64,000 nucleotides of DNA from Nageia nagi (lineage: Eukaryota > Pinophyta): contig JBITNC010000001.1 of the NCBI GenBank assembly GCA_050084985.1, forward strand, positions 119,660,001-119,724,000, in the 5' to 3' direction. Below the pieces are notes generated by a model that was not told the origin of the DNA, made no database searches, and worked only from the letters and a program-made list of their open reading frames with translations. Shown here piece by piece: positions 35,525-48,209 of the stretch (position 1 is the first letter of the stretch; the number at the start of each line of letters is the position of its first letter). The position numbers and the translations under genes were made by a program.

Positions 35525-36850
35525 CACACACTATGCCAAAATTAGGCTTCATGGGTGGTTCTAATATGCCTTAATAGACCTTTAATGGTTATTTTTCACC
35601 CTTCATCTATCAATATATCATATGAAATGATGGAATAACTAATGGCAAATTATAAATGCCTCACATAATTGCCTTAGTATATTTATATGAGGGTGGGTCT
35701 AAACCGTCATATTATATTAATTTAGGGTGGTTTATAACTATCATTTAATGATAAATTTGTAAAAAAAAATACAATTGAATATAAGACAACTATGTTTAAC
35801 TACCTTGATATATCCTTAGGGGGGAATTTTTAAACTATCATCTTATGATTCACATTTTGGAAAAAAATACAAATCTCTCTTTGGTCATTTTTGGACTAGG
35901 GCCCTCATGTATTTTAGAAACTAAAAGTAAGTAGATTTAAATTAGATTAAATAACCTTTGCAATTATTCTTCTTGTATGAAATACTATACATGTATGGTT
36001 GACCTTCTTGTTCATATAGATGAAGCATAAATAGTTTTAGGAATAGCATGCCAATAAAACTTTATGCAATTACAATAACAACCAAGAGTTTAACTTATGA
36101 TTTTTAAGCTTGTAACTTAGTTTCTTATCTCTCTTTGTTTCCTTTATTATTTCTAACCTTTCACAAAAAGGATTCTATATAAACCAAGTGCTTTAATCTT
36201 TTATGATACACAATATACAAAAACCTACTAAACTTAGTAACATACATAAACAAAGGACCATGGGGAAGAGATACCTCATTTTCTTTATTTTTAGCATCTA
36301 AATCCATGTGATATACTATAAATGCATATGAAGTTATGGGATGTAATGGATAGATATAATTTACTATTTTCTTAGATACAACAAACAAACTTTATTCTAG
36401 AAGGCTTAAACTATTAATTTAATAGTTTAGAATCTAAAAAAAATATATATATATATATATATATTTTCTCCATATAGAAAAATAAGATCTACAATAATTG
36501 TAATAGAAATATGAGAACCTTCCATTACAAAAATACTATAATCAATCCTTGATGGAAACCCCATGTTCCTATCCATACATCAAATACCATTATAAATTAT
36601 TGTATCTAAACTCCTATCTTTTATAACTTTTAAAAAGACTATGAAATATTATAACCATAACTCAAATTAAAACTAATCTTATGTTTTAAAATTAGATTAA
36701 ATCTAAGAGTGATCTAATCTAATATTTTAAATAAGATTAATCTAAACTAATTTAGATTCCATTATATAAATAAAATAAAATAAATCCTTTCTATTTTTTA
36801 ATTCCTTCATAAATTATAATATAGAGAGGTAGGGAGGTATACATGCCTCA
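35525..36850. repeat. Diverged tandem duplication, copy 1 (~1.3 kb)
   Basis: Collinear with 36851-38040. Shared landmarks include GGGTGGTTCTAA near the start, AAATCTCTCTTTGGTCATTTTTG, ACTATACATGTATGGT, CCATGGGGAAGAGATA, TAGCATCTAAATCCATGTGATATA, CTTGATGGAAA-CCCATGTTCC and TTAATATAGAGAG at the end. No coding content recognised. Copy 1 carries an (AT)n tract at 36440-36466. Confidence 0.85.
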
Positions 36851-38040
36851 CTACACCAAAATCAAGGTTCAAGGGTGGTTCTAAACCACCATGATAAGTA
36901 GTTGTATATTAGGGTATCATAAAAAAGTCATGAGTAATGATGATAGTTTTAATCTACCATATAGAACTACCTTAGCATAGTATACAAGGGTACTTATTGA
37001 ACCACCATATTATGTTATCTTAAGGTAATTTATAACTATCATTTTATGAAAAATTTGTAAAAAAGTTACAAATTAAACATAAGATGGTTGTTTTAAACTA
37101 CCCTAATATATACTAACTAAGTGATTTTAAACTGTTACCATATGATCATATTTTGAAAAAAATATATAAATCTCTCTTTGGTCATTTTTGTATAGGAACT
37201 CTCAAGTGTTTTCATAAAATCAAATTGGCTGGTTTCATATTGGATTCAATAACCTTTGCAAGTATTCTTAAAAACACTATACATGTATGGTAGAAATAAC
37301 ATGTTAATAGAACCTAATAGCAAGTGTGATAACAAACATGTGTTGGAATTATATCTTCTAAATCTTGCAACTATGCTTGAAGGCTATATGACCCATAGTA
37401 AATACTAAGCTTGGTAACAAGCACAAAAAAATAACCATGGGGAAGAGATATATTATTTTCTTAATTTTTAGCATCTAAATCCATGTGATATATTTTCTCA
37501 CTTTAGTAAATGTGAAGATATAGGATGTAATACATAGATAGCATTTACAATTTTCCCTATTGTACAATAGCAACTTTGTTTTGGAATCCCTAAACAAGTA
37601 ATTTAACCATTTAGAATCAAAAAATATACACATTCTAAATAAGTAATATCATAATATATTATATAAAACATAATTAATACAATAATTGCAATAAAAATAT
37701 GAGAAACTTTCATTACAATAATATCACAATCAATTCTTGATGGAAAGCCCATGTTCCCAACCATATATCAAATGGCATTATATATTTCTCAAATATGCTT
37801 TTATCTTTTATAAATTTTAGAAAGAATGTGAAAGATTACAACCATAACTCATATTAGAACTACTCTTATGGTTTAAAATTAGATTAAATTTAACAATGAT
37901 CTAATATAATATTTTGAATAAGATTAATATAAACTAACTTATATCCTATTATATAAACAAATTAAAACAAATATTTTCTATCTTTTAATCCCTTCATAAA
38001 TTTTAATATAGAGAGATAGAGATGTATACATGTCTCATTA
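36851..38040. repeat. Diverged tandem duplication, copy 2 (~1.2 kb)
   Basis: It starts CACTACACCAAAATCAAGG, directly after copy 1. It contains a perfect small hairpin, GGTGGTTCTAAACCACC, at about 36875-36891. Indels make it about 130 bp shorter than copy 1. Confidence 0.85.
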
Positions 38041-38394
38041 TTTCATATCCTAAAACTATATATAAAAGAGTTTTGTAGTGATGCCAAAAAAGGAGAAAAT
38101 ATTTCTTAGCACACCTTGTAGGCTCACATCAAAAGAACAAAGAATATATATACCATATTATCTATTACTAATTTAATCATTAAGGAAAATATCCCTTGAG
38201 GAAGGAATACCAATTTAATATGTAAAATGATATCCATTTATGTAATCATATTCATAAACATAACATCAATATATAAGAATAAAAAAATGATAAGATAAAT
38301 GCCTACTACTCATAAATGTAATCACTAATGCATAAGTTACCATGCTACACCATTCTAATTTTCAAGCATCATTGGAACAAGGTGTTGACATCCA

Positions 38395-38550
38395 TCATAA
38401 AAATAATAAAAAGTGATTTTCATTTTCATTTTATGATGACTTCTCTGATAGATATGTATGCTAAGTTTGGGATCATGCACAAGGCTCATGAATTGTTTGA
38501 AAAAATGAAATATTAGAGAAACCATTTCATGGAATTCAATGATTGCATGA
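38395..38550 (+). pseudogene. PPR pseudogene fragment
   Basis: VDIHHKNNKK-like sequence, then FHFMMTSLIDMYAKFGIMHKAHELFEKMKY, and after a stop HFMEFND-like sequence (the SWNSMI position). This is a typical PLS-type PPR array segment. It is cut at 38551 by an LTR-like sequence. The PPR sequence beginning at 60430 may belong to the same former gene. Confidence 0.8.
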
Positions 38551-39333
38551 TGTAATGACCCACTTTTTAGGAACCTTATAAATTAATGGGATTGTGTTTA
38601 GTCCAAGGGTGTGAGTATGTAATGACCCACCTTTTACAACCCTTGACAATAGTGAAAATGAGTTGTCTAATTCTCAATATATAACTAGATAAGCTCTTGA
38701 TTGATGTTTAACACTCCTCATATATAGGAAGCAAATATATCCTTTTAAAAGGTTAAGTGTTTGGTATGGATAAAGAGATTTTAAACTAAAATTCTTATTA
38801 TTAATTATTATGTTAAGAACCTTGCAGGATATGCAAAGGATGCATTACATTCAAGGGAAATATTATAATCAATTTTTTATCATGTCAAGTATTTGATAAA
38901 GGGTTCAAATCATACTTTACAACTCCTCTTATATGAATATTTAAGTAATAAATATGTTGGTAACATATTTATCTTATCTTGAATGTTTAGTAGTACATAT
39001 GTGGGTGACATAATTATTTTATCTTAAGTAGTTTGTTATATATTACAATAAATATGATAATAACATTTTATCTTAAGGATGTAAGCAATAAATATGTAGG
39101 TGACATATTTATCATTAAATATTATATGGATTATTTGAATAATAAATATTATCATTGGTGATATATTATTTTAAATGGATTGTTTGAGTAATAAATATGT
39201 AAGTAACATATTTATTATAAAGTAATTTGGATAAATATGTTGACATATTGATAATAAATAGGTTCATATTATCTTATACATTTAATAAGCTATTTGATGA
39301 TAAATTGAAATTTAGGCTTTATTTTGTAGAAAA
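38551..39333 (+). mobile_element. LTR-like fragment G (TGTAATGACCCAC type)
   Basis: It begins TGTAATGACCCAC at 38551, interrupting a PPR unit. A second TGTAATGACCCACC begins at 38618, 67 bp later. Insertion F starts with the related TGTAACAACCCACC, so this looks like an LTR of the same kind. Its right part is cut by element C at 39334 and may continue after 59283, but I could not find its end. Confidence 0.45.
38943..39260. repeat. Minisatellite, ~45-55 bp units, about seven copies
   Basis: Units read roughly TAATAAATATGTAGGTGACATATTTATCTTATCTTAAGTATTTG and vary in length. They lie in the LTR-like fragment just upstream of element C. Confidence 0.75.
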
Positions 39334-39961
39334 TGTAGATGCTTAAAAATAAATTTCCTTGTATTAAATAATTCATTTTAAAACATCAAGGAATATTTAT
39401 TATAAAAAGGGTTTAAATATACCCAAGGAAACATAATCAATGTAATGGACCATTGTATAATGTAAGACATGTAAAATATCAAAAAAGACACCACAAATAA
39501 TGTGAAAGAGGAATGATCCCAAGAATTAAAGAGTATCAAAACATTGCTAATATCAAAAGCAACACATAAAGGGGGATGATAGATATGAAGAGAGCCAAAG
39601 AGAAATATTTGAACATGCAATATTATTTTGTCCTACCCATAATGATGGTTTTGTAACACCATCTCTTCTTAGATCTACTATACCCTTTGTCTTACTTTGC
39701 ACATTTCAATTTCTACTTGTGGATTTGCATATTATAGGCCATTGATGGCATGCTTATTTTAGGATGTTAACGACATACATTTCTCATTGTGTGGTGATGC
39801 AATTGATGTATGATCTCTATTATTTCATATTGATGCAGATTTGACAAAGGTACTTAATTTAACATGCTTATTTATTGATATATATCTAATATATGCTTCA
39901 ATATTATATTATAGAGAAATAGTGCTTTGATTTATTATTCATGCATTATTTTTAGTCTACA
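39334..39961 (+). repeat. 5' LTR of element C
   Basis: 628 bp, TGTAGATGCTTAAAAAT...TTTAGTCTACA. It matches 58651-59283 throughout. TTTTGGTGAACCC follows it as the primer-site region (39962-39974). Confidence 0.92.
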
Positions 39962-40249
39962 TTTTGGTGAACCCAATTGTTTTGATTCATATTTTCCTAC
40001 TAGCAAGATCTCATGAGATTTATGTGAGGAGTTAATGTTATTAACAATATGCAAGGACTATTTTTACATTGTCAGAAGCATGAAAAATGGATTAAATTGT
40101 AATAATCTTGGCCAAGATGGTATAATATCTATCCAAGAAAGTGGCTATGATGTAGAGTTCAAGAAGTAACTCATAGTTTGCTATAGATCCAACAATAGTT
40201 GCAAGGCTAATCAATCTTGAGACTTATAAGATATCCCAACAAAAAGAAG

Positions 40250-41430
40250 AATATTATGATGGTATCTTCATGACACCCTTGTTAGATACTATTCATAATT
40301 ATCCCCTACCACCTAATCATAATTCCCCTAAGTTTGATATGTTTAGTGGTGATGAGGACCCAAAGTAACATCTTATTAGCTTTCATGAGGAGTGCTTTCT
40401 AAAATTGGGATCAAAAGAGAAATTAATGGTAAAACTTTTACCAAGAAGTTTGAAAGGTGATGCTATTCAATGGTTCTACAATTTTCTAGTGAGATCTATA
40501 GGTTCATTCAATTCATTGGTACAAGCCTTCATGAATCTATACAAGCATAATATCAAAGAGCTAGGAACCATCATAGAATTATGTGCCCTACACTAAGAAA
40601 GAAATGAAACTCTAGAAAAGTATATTTCAAGATTCAAAAAGGTATGGTAATCTATTCATATCAAGTTGTATGAGAATAAAATTTATGATATATTCAAATA
40701 TTTTATTTTGATAATTATCAATTTGCATGCTCCAATTGAGAAAGGTATTGGATTTGGGGTGTTGGTAAAATAATTGTTACAAAAAGAAAACATTTTGCTT
40801 GAGTTAGGAGAGCTCAAGTATACAAATGCTTCTTACAATAATGATAATAGTAATATATACACTAAGAAGGAGGAAAAGATAGTAAATATGGTTGATGCAC
40901 CTACACCTTCACCTACCCCTACCTTTACAAGATCCAACACAACAAGAGATAGAAGGTATACATTTCCAATTCAGCCAAGGTTCATTTTAAGAGATCTAAT
41001 AAAGAAAGGTTTATTACACCCATTAGATAAAAAATGAGAAAATGATAGTGTTTCAATGGAAAATTTTGATTCTTATTATGCTTATCATCAAAGACGAGGT
41101 CATTCTACAAACTTTTGTAAAGCATTAGAAGCTACGATTTTGGACCTTATTACATAAGGAAAATATGAAATTAATCAAAATACTTTAGATCCATATATTG
41201 TAGTAAACACATTTTTAGTGGATAAAGATGTTTGTGTTGGGTTAAGAAGGGGGCATCCAAGGAATATTCCAAATCTAGTTACTACTAAAAAAGTAAGTGT
41301 CCCACCTGATTCCAAAGGTTATAGCATGATTGAGCAATTGAAAACTACTCTTGATAAGATTAGCTTGTATGATATCATATCTATATTTGAAAAATATAAA
41401 GAGATATTGTATGATTTGTTAAAAAAATAA
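40250..41430 (+). pseudogene. gag of element C
   Basis: In order: YPLPPNHNSPKFDMFSGDEDPK-like start (about 40300), KLMVKLLPRSLKGDAIQWFYNF, FNSLVQAFMNLYKHNIKELG, RNETLEKYISRFKKVW, then YTFPIQPRFILRDLIKKGLL and the degenerate zinc-binding-like YYAYHQRRGHSTNFCKALEA block near 41070-41130. Clearly homologous to the gag of A and D. Several stops. Confidence 0.88.
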
Positions 41431-42930
41431 AATTGTTCCCACCAATATAACTGCTACTATGTTCTTATAAAAACTTAGGTATATTAAGGAATGTGATGGA
41501 ATTACATTTTATAGGTCTAAAAAACTTAGTAAAGAAATCATTGATGAGTGTTTAGCCTTGTACATCACACCTATGACACACTGATGGAAAATAAAAGAAA
41601 TAATGGTAGATAATGAATCAGTTATTAACATGTATTCTCGTAAATTATTGATACAAATCCAAGAGAAAGGTGTAAAAGTGCCTCTTTTACAAGAATCTAT
41701 ATTTTGAATTAGAGCATATGATAGTTCATCAAAAAGGCCACTTGGAGAAGAACAATTTTGATCACAATAGTAGTTAGAATAATTGTAACTCATTTTCAAT
41801 TTATGGATTGAAAATTATTTTATAACCTATTGTTAAGAAGATCTTGACTTCATGATATGGATGCAGTACCATTAATAGTACATGGTAGGTTGCAATTTGA
41901 ATATCAAGATGAGGTACATATAGTAATAGGTGATCTAGAGCCATATGCCTTATGTAATGTAGTAGAAATGGAGGAATTCATCATGAATTTTCCTTGATAT
42001 GAAATTATATACTTGGAAGTAGATTCAATAGTGGTAAAAGAATAAAAATAGCCTCATATTGCAAATATAGGAATGAGAATGTATACAATTAAAAAAAAAT
42101 GATCTATGAATGTTTATCAAAGATTTGGGATGATCAAAAAACACTCAATGTAGAAGGCTATAAATAGCATGCAATTCTATTTGACTGCTATTAATGGCAT
42201 GAAAATGGTGAATACTATGGTGGTTCTTACTTTATCATAACCATATCTCCCAACCCAACGATCTCAATAGATGATCAACTAAAGAACACAATGGGTAAAT
42301 CTTTTCCATCTCCTTTTATATTTAAATACATGATAAAAAAAATTTCAAGTATAAAGGAGGAGGTTTAGATAAATTAGAACAAGGTATGTCTTCTTTTCCT
42401 ACTAATTTAGGAGCTCAAAAAAATAAGAATGGATTAGGTAATGATTAGAATACAAAAAAACTATGGGACCTATCAAATTTGTTAAAGAATAAAATATAAT
42501 TGAGCTTTTTGATGATATTAATGAGAAATTATGGATTGATGATACTATACCACTTGAGTTTGATTACTTTAATATTGATGATGATATCTTAAAATACTTG
42601 GGGGTACATTCAAAGTTGCTTAAATCAAATGCGAAAAGGCAAACAAATTACATTCTTAATGAACATGGATATTTTTGACAAGAGGTGAATTTTAATGAAG
42701 TATTTCAGGTTTAGCAAGAGGATGATCATATAGGTGACACTTAGGGATTAGAAAAATTTCCTTTATTATTGTATAAAAAGGATGATTTAGCATTCCTAAC
42801 TAAAGAGTTACTAGATGTTAATATTGGAATAATTGATGAGGAGAAATTATTAAAGGTTGGAGCTTCCCTTCCAACACCTCAATAATAAAGGTACAAACAC
42901 AAGTTTATTAAAAATCATAAGAATTTCACA
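41431..42930 (+). pseudogene. Protease and protease-RT linker of element C
   Basis: Decayed sequence matching the protease of A: KGVKVPLLQESIF, KRPLG, VPLIVHGRLQFEYQDEVHIVIGDLEPYALCN across frameshifts (41660-41970). The linker contains IELFDDINEKLWIDDTIPLEF and LKYLGVHSKLLKSN (42500-42630), as in A. The D-S-G-A-equivalent site reads MVDNESVINMYS (about 41603-41640). Confidence 0.75.
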
Positions 42931-43748
42931 ATGTCTTATACTAATATGCTTGGTTTAGATCCTTCTTTTGTTATGAATAATTTACCACTAAAGGAAGGAG
43001 CCAAACCTATTAAACAGAAAATAAGAAAGATGCATCCTTCAAAGGTATTGTTTATTAACAAAGAAATTGAAAAATATTTGAATGTTGGGTTTATTAGACC
43101 AATAGATTATTTAGAATGGATGGCTAACATTGTTCATGTTACTAAATATATTGGAGAGATAAGAGTTTGTACTAATTTTTTTGATATCAATAATGTTTTT
43201 CAAATAAACAATTTTCCATTGGCAAATATTGATATGATTATAGATAGTATTGTTGGTCATGATACCCTATCTTTTATGGATGGATTTTTAGGATATGATC
43301 AAATTTTAATCAATAAAATTGATCAACATAAGACTACTTTTACTACACCTTGGGTAAATTTTTTTGGAAGGTTATGCCCTTTGGATTGAAAAATTTAGGT
43401 GCTACTTATCAAAGAGCTATGGGGTCTATGTTTCATGAGCATATTCATAAATAAAATGAGGTGTATATTCATGATATTTTCATCAAATAATATTATGGAA
43501 AAGATCATTTGAAGGTCCTTTAAGAGGTATTTCATATTCTAAAAAAGTATAAGCTTAGATTAAAACCTTAAAAGTGTGCTTTTGGTGTTGCTTCAAGAAA
43601 ATAACTTGGTCTCATAATCTCAAGAAGGGGTATTGAGGTGGATAATAAGAAGATAAAATCCATAGTGAGTATGTCAACTCTAAAGAACTTCAAACAAGTA
43701 ACAAGTCTTCAAGGGAAGATAAATTCAATAAGAAGGTTCATTTCTCAA
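42931..43748 (+). pseudogene. Reverse transcriptase of element C (part before insertion F)
   Basis: A 152-codon open stretch has LGLDPSFVMNNLPLKEGAKP, KEIEKYLNVGFIRPIDY, FPLANIDMIIDSIVGHDTLS and QHKTTFTTPW, followed after a frameshift near 43365 by MPFGLKNLGATYQRAMGSMF. The catalytic Y-V-D-D reads Y-I-H-D at 43464-43475, with the first Asp replaced by His. The domain is cut at 43748 by insertion F and resumes at 47550. Confidence 0.9.
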
Positions 43749-46700
43749 TGTAACAACCCACCCAATGGCACTAGTTGACCTTGGACATTATCGAGGGTGT
43801 AAATGAAATCATATTTGAACCATTGCTATGTGATGATCAATTTTAAGTGGAAATATGTATTATTTGTATCTAGTTAATGCTAGCTTTGAAATTTTATGAT
43901 GCAGGTAATAGATTATTGTAAGATGAAAGGAGCAATTGAAGACTTAATGAACCAAAGGTGAATTGGTAACTAGAATAGAAAGGTAAGAGGAGGAAATGAT
44001 TGGCATTGAATCACTAACACACCCTATTACCATTTTAAATCATGTAGTTTCATGTAGAATAATTATTGACTATCAATTTTTTGATGAAATTATATTTTCT
44101 AATGAGTGTGGATTAATCTTGCCCTATAGGATGAGGCGAGCATAGCAGGTAAAGATTTATTTCCTGTGTTTTGTGTTTTTGAAATTCGAATTTGAAATAA
44201 AGGGAAAAAGGAATATACCTTATTTAAATTTGATAATTTATATAAGGTTATAAAAATAAATTAAAAAAAAAAATTAAAATGAGTGCCCATACTATTGTCA
44301 CATGGGGCTAATAGTAAAAATACTATTAGAAAAAAGACTAAGGTCACCTTGTGGTGTTACAAGATATTTAATGGGTAGAAAAATAATGAAGTAATGAATT
44401 TACTTAGTTCTATTTTTTTTTTGTTAGATATGGATAATAGTTGGCATTAATTTGTCATTAATAAAAAAGGTTCCAAGATATTTAATACCATTTCAATCAT
44501 CAACAACTTTAAGAAAAACTACCCTAACAATTATTAAAGAAGTGAGGATACATCCATTTAGACACACTTGGACATCCTTGGATATAAATAAAGAGGTGGA
44601 ATTTTAAGAAAATCACCTATCTATCTATGTTTTATTATTTCATTCTTATTATTCTCAAGCTTGGGTGTAGAGTTACATGAAGAAAAGAAGTCTCTCTTTC
44701 CTCTTCAAGTCAAGGTGCATTATTATTATTTTTTTTTGCCTAATTAAATTAGTCCTATTTTTGAGGTATTTAATGAGTTGAATGAAAGTAAAGAAGTGGG
44801 ATTTTATTTTATTATTTTCTTTTTATTTAGATGTAGGGGTGGAAATTTCACGTACAAATTGTATTATGTATTTTATGATATTTTAAAGAGATTAATCAAA
44901 TATTTTTCTTATGCCTTTAGCTAGAATTTAATGAATTTATTTAACATGAATTTTATTAAATTCTTAATATGATGTTTATCATAATATTTGATAAATTTTT
45001 AGAGAACTAATTATTATTAGAAATGTTGTACCATTTGAAGAGACAGTGGTTATTTTATTTAAAAGTTGGTACCATGTCTTTTTCTTTAAAAAGTAAAGGA
45101 GTGGAATTTTCTCTTGTTATTTTCACTTTTATTTAGATGTAGGGGTGAAAATTTCATGTACAAATTATATTATGTATTTTATGATATTTTAAGGAGACTA
45201 GTCAAATATTTCTCCTTATACCTTTAGCTAGAGTTTAATGACTTTATTTTAACATAAATTTTATTAAAATCTTAATATGATGTTTATTATAATTTTTTAT
45301 AAAGTTTCATAAAATTAATTGTTGTTAGAAGTGTTGTACCCTTTGAAGATACATAGTGGTTATTTTATTTAAAGGTTAGTACCATGTATTTTTCTTTAAA
45401 AAGTAAATGAGTGGAATTTTCTTTTGTTATTCTCCCTTTATTTAGATGTAAGAGTGGAAAAATTTCACATACAAATTGTATTATGTATTTTATGATATTT
45501 TAAGGAGATTAGTCAAATATTTCTCTTTATGCCTTTAGTTAAAGTTTAATGAATTTATTTTGACATTAATTTTATTAAATTCCTAATATGATGTTTAGTA
45601 AAGAAATATTATTAAATTCATGTGAAAGTGGAAAAATATGAATTAATAACAATATGTTTGCTTGTTATTATCTAAGTTTGTCAATTAAACTAATTAGTAT
45701 CTAATGAGATGATAAGTATGTTTAATAATTTTAATAAATAATTCAAGAACTCTTTAGAATCTTGTATTAAATAAGTTATGGTTTTGAGATTATGATATTG
45801 GTATAATATTTAATAAAATAATTCAAATAGTAGCAATTTCATTAATTAATTATTAAGGTATCCAAGACTTTATTATGAATGATTTAATTATTTAAGATGG
45901 ATTAATTATAGGATAAATAAATAATGGATTAATGTACATTGACCAAGGAAAGAAGATAATTTCTTTTGAGGTTTATAGGTAAATTCGTTTGCATAATGGT
46001 TAAGTTTAAAAAGGGTTATCCTGATCCTTTCCCTCCTAGTACTCGATACACCCACCAAGTTCTAAGGGGATGCTTGATGCTTATTGCATCAAGATTGATG
46101 GAGATGTTCAATAGTTGATACAACAATCAAAACCATATGACATGAACAAATTTGAATTACAAACTCATTGGATATGAAATAGCATGATTTGTCAAAAACA
46201 TCCCATTAATGATTAAATGGGTTTTATTATATTATATTAATTCATTAAAGGTTATTTTGTATTTATGTAATGTTAATATGGTAAATGAAAATAGATGAGT
46301 TGTACTTCAATGAATTGGTTTTATTATAAAATGATTAATAAGTTATCTTTTTTTATTGAGAATAATATTATGATGGTTTAATGCTATAAATAGTGATGAT
46401 TACATGAATAGGAGTCTGAATTAATATTTATTATTTCATGATCAATAGTAGGTACTATAAATCGATTTAAGTAGATAATTTTACCAAGACTTCTAAAGAA
46501 GTAGATTATTTAGGTTATTAATTCTAATAAAATCTAAAACTAGCCCAACAACTTAGAAACAACCCTTAATTTGAACTACTAAGGTTTCAAATGACAATTT
46601 GTGATCACTTAAAAAATTTCAGGAACCCTTGCGATCAAAATGGGTACAGATGGAACCCAATGGGAATAAATAGGATCATTTGGAATAAATATAGAGTTTT

Positions 46701-47544
46701 TAGATAATAAGGTTAAGATATTAATGATAAAATTTTAAAGGATAAAACCTAATCTGACTTAGAATTGGAATCTACCAACTTTGAGATTTAATGAGTTTAT
46801 GGTTTACATAGTATATTAATGAATGAAGTGGGAAACAAGGGTTAGAAAATGCCACCTAAGTACATGACCTTACATATGAAACCAAATTGGGTTATGGATT
46901 TTATTTATTTGCAAGTTATAGAAATTGATTAATCAAATTTATAGGGATCAAATGAATATTTCTCAATTGCTTGTACAATGGTCTTAAGGATTGATAATAA
47001 ATAAGAACCTTAAATAAATCCACTATCATTCCAATATTTTAGAAAGTGATCCTATATTAGTCTTATAGAACCAAATTTAGATCATAAGGGAAATGTTAGG
47101 AATCCTTTAGGATTAAATGGGATAGTTTGGGAATACTATGGAAAATAATTTGGACTATTTGATATTGTTATAGGATCTAAATATTAAGATTTCTTGAATA
47201 TCTATTTGCACATAAACTAGTGATATTAAACCTTTATGTCATAACAAGTACACCCTCAAGTTCAAGGATATGGTAATGAAGTTCAAATAAAAACATGGTA
47301 TGATCATCAAGAGTATCTGCTTGTAAGTAAAGTCAAGAGTACTTGGTGAAAGTACCCTTGTATTTACAAAGAAAGGGTGAATACTTAATAAAGTTGATCG
47401 GATATCAATATGTAAACCATATGGGATATATGATTCTAAATAATAAACCTTGAGAAGCCAACAAATCTATAAATGAAATAATTAAAAAATAAATAGTCCT
47501 AAATTTTAAGGGTGTTATATGGTGAAAGATGAAGTAGCGTTACA
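43749..47544. mobile_element. LTR-like insertion F (large solo LTR or LARD-like)
   Basis: 3796 bp, beginning TGTAACAACCCACC and ending GCGTTACA, flanked by CTCAA (43744-43748) and CTAAA (47545-47549). The RT/RNase H coding of element C continues directly across it when compared with element A (AGGTTCATCTCACAAG...). No coding domain is recognised. TG...CA ends and a 5-bp duplication fit an LTR-type insertion. Whether it is one long solo LTR or two short LTRs around a noncoding body could not be settled. Confidence 0.75.
44780..45600. repeat. ~305-bp tandem repeat in insertion F (about 2.7 copies)
   Basis: TTTATTTAGATGTAGGGGTGGAAATTTCA followed by ACAAATTGTATTATGTATTTTATGATATTTTAA recurs starting near 44822, 45127 and 45436. 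Copies are similar by eye; the third is cut short near 45600. Confidence 0.9.
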
Positions 47545-47549
47545 CTAAA

Positions 47550-48100
47550 CTTTGGGATAATTTTAGACCATTTACTAAAAAAGGATATCAAGTTTGTATG
47601 GTATGATAAGTTTCAAAAGGCATTTGAATATATAAAATAGTATTTGCTAAATACTCCTATCTCAGTACCCATGGATTTTGAAAAAATAAAATTTTTTATA
47701 TATCAACCACATTATATGCCTTGAGGATAATGTGTCAAAAATATGATGAGAATAAAGAAAGAGCAATATATTATCTTAGCAAAACTCCCATTGATTATGA
47801 AACAAGATATACACCTATGAAAAAAATTTCTTTAGTATTATTTTTGCTATAGAGAAACTAAGGAATTATCTTTTATATTGCTCTACATATGTTGTTAGCC
47901 CTATTAATCTATTCAAATATCTTATAGAAAAGCAATATTTGTTGGGAAGGGTAGCTAAGTGGTTGATGTTGTTGCAAGTGTTTGATATCAATGTGGGGAA
48001 GCAAAAATCTGTCAAAGGGTAGGCATTCACAAATTTGATAGCATAATTTCCCCAAAATGATAGTACAATGATGCATGAGAAATTCCTAAATGAATATTAA
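47550..48100 (+). pseudogene. RT end and RNase H domain of element C
   Basis: It resumes with RPFTKKGYQVCM-like sequence (KKDIKFVWYDKFQKAFEYIK), then TPISVPMDF, RAIYYLSKTPIDYETRYTPMKK and YVVSPINLFKYLIEK, matching 18400-18790 of element A. Several stops and frameshifts. Confidence 0.75.
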
Positions 48101-48209
48101 GAGGATTCATACTATCAATAGTGTGCAACACTGCTTGAATGCTATCAATGGTATGATGAAGAAGAGATGGCTATTCCATATGAGTTTTTTTTCTACATGG
48201 AGGATGAGC

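Noticed and set aside
36851-38080. Definite CACTA transposon call
   Set aside because: CACTAC...GTAGTG ends are suggestive, but the flanking 3 bp (CCT and ATG) do not match and the sequence is one copy of a tandem duplication, so it is kept only as an observation.
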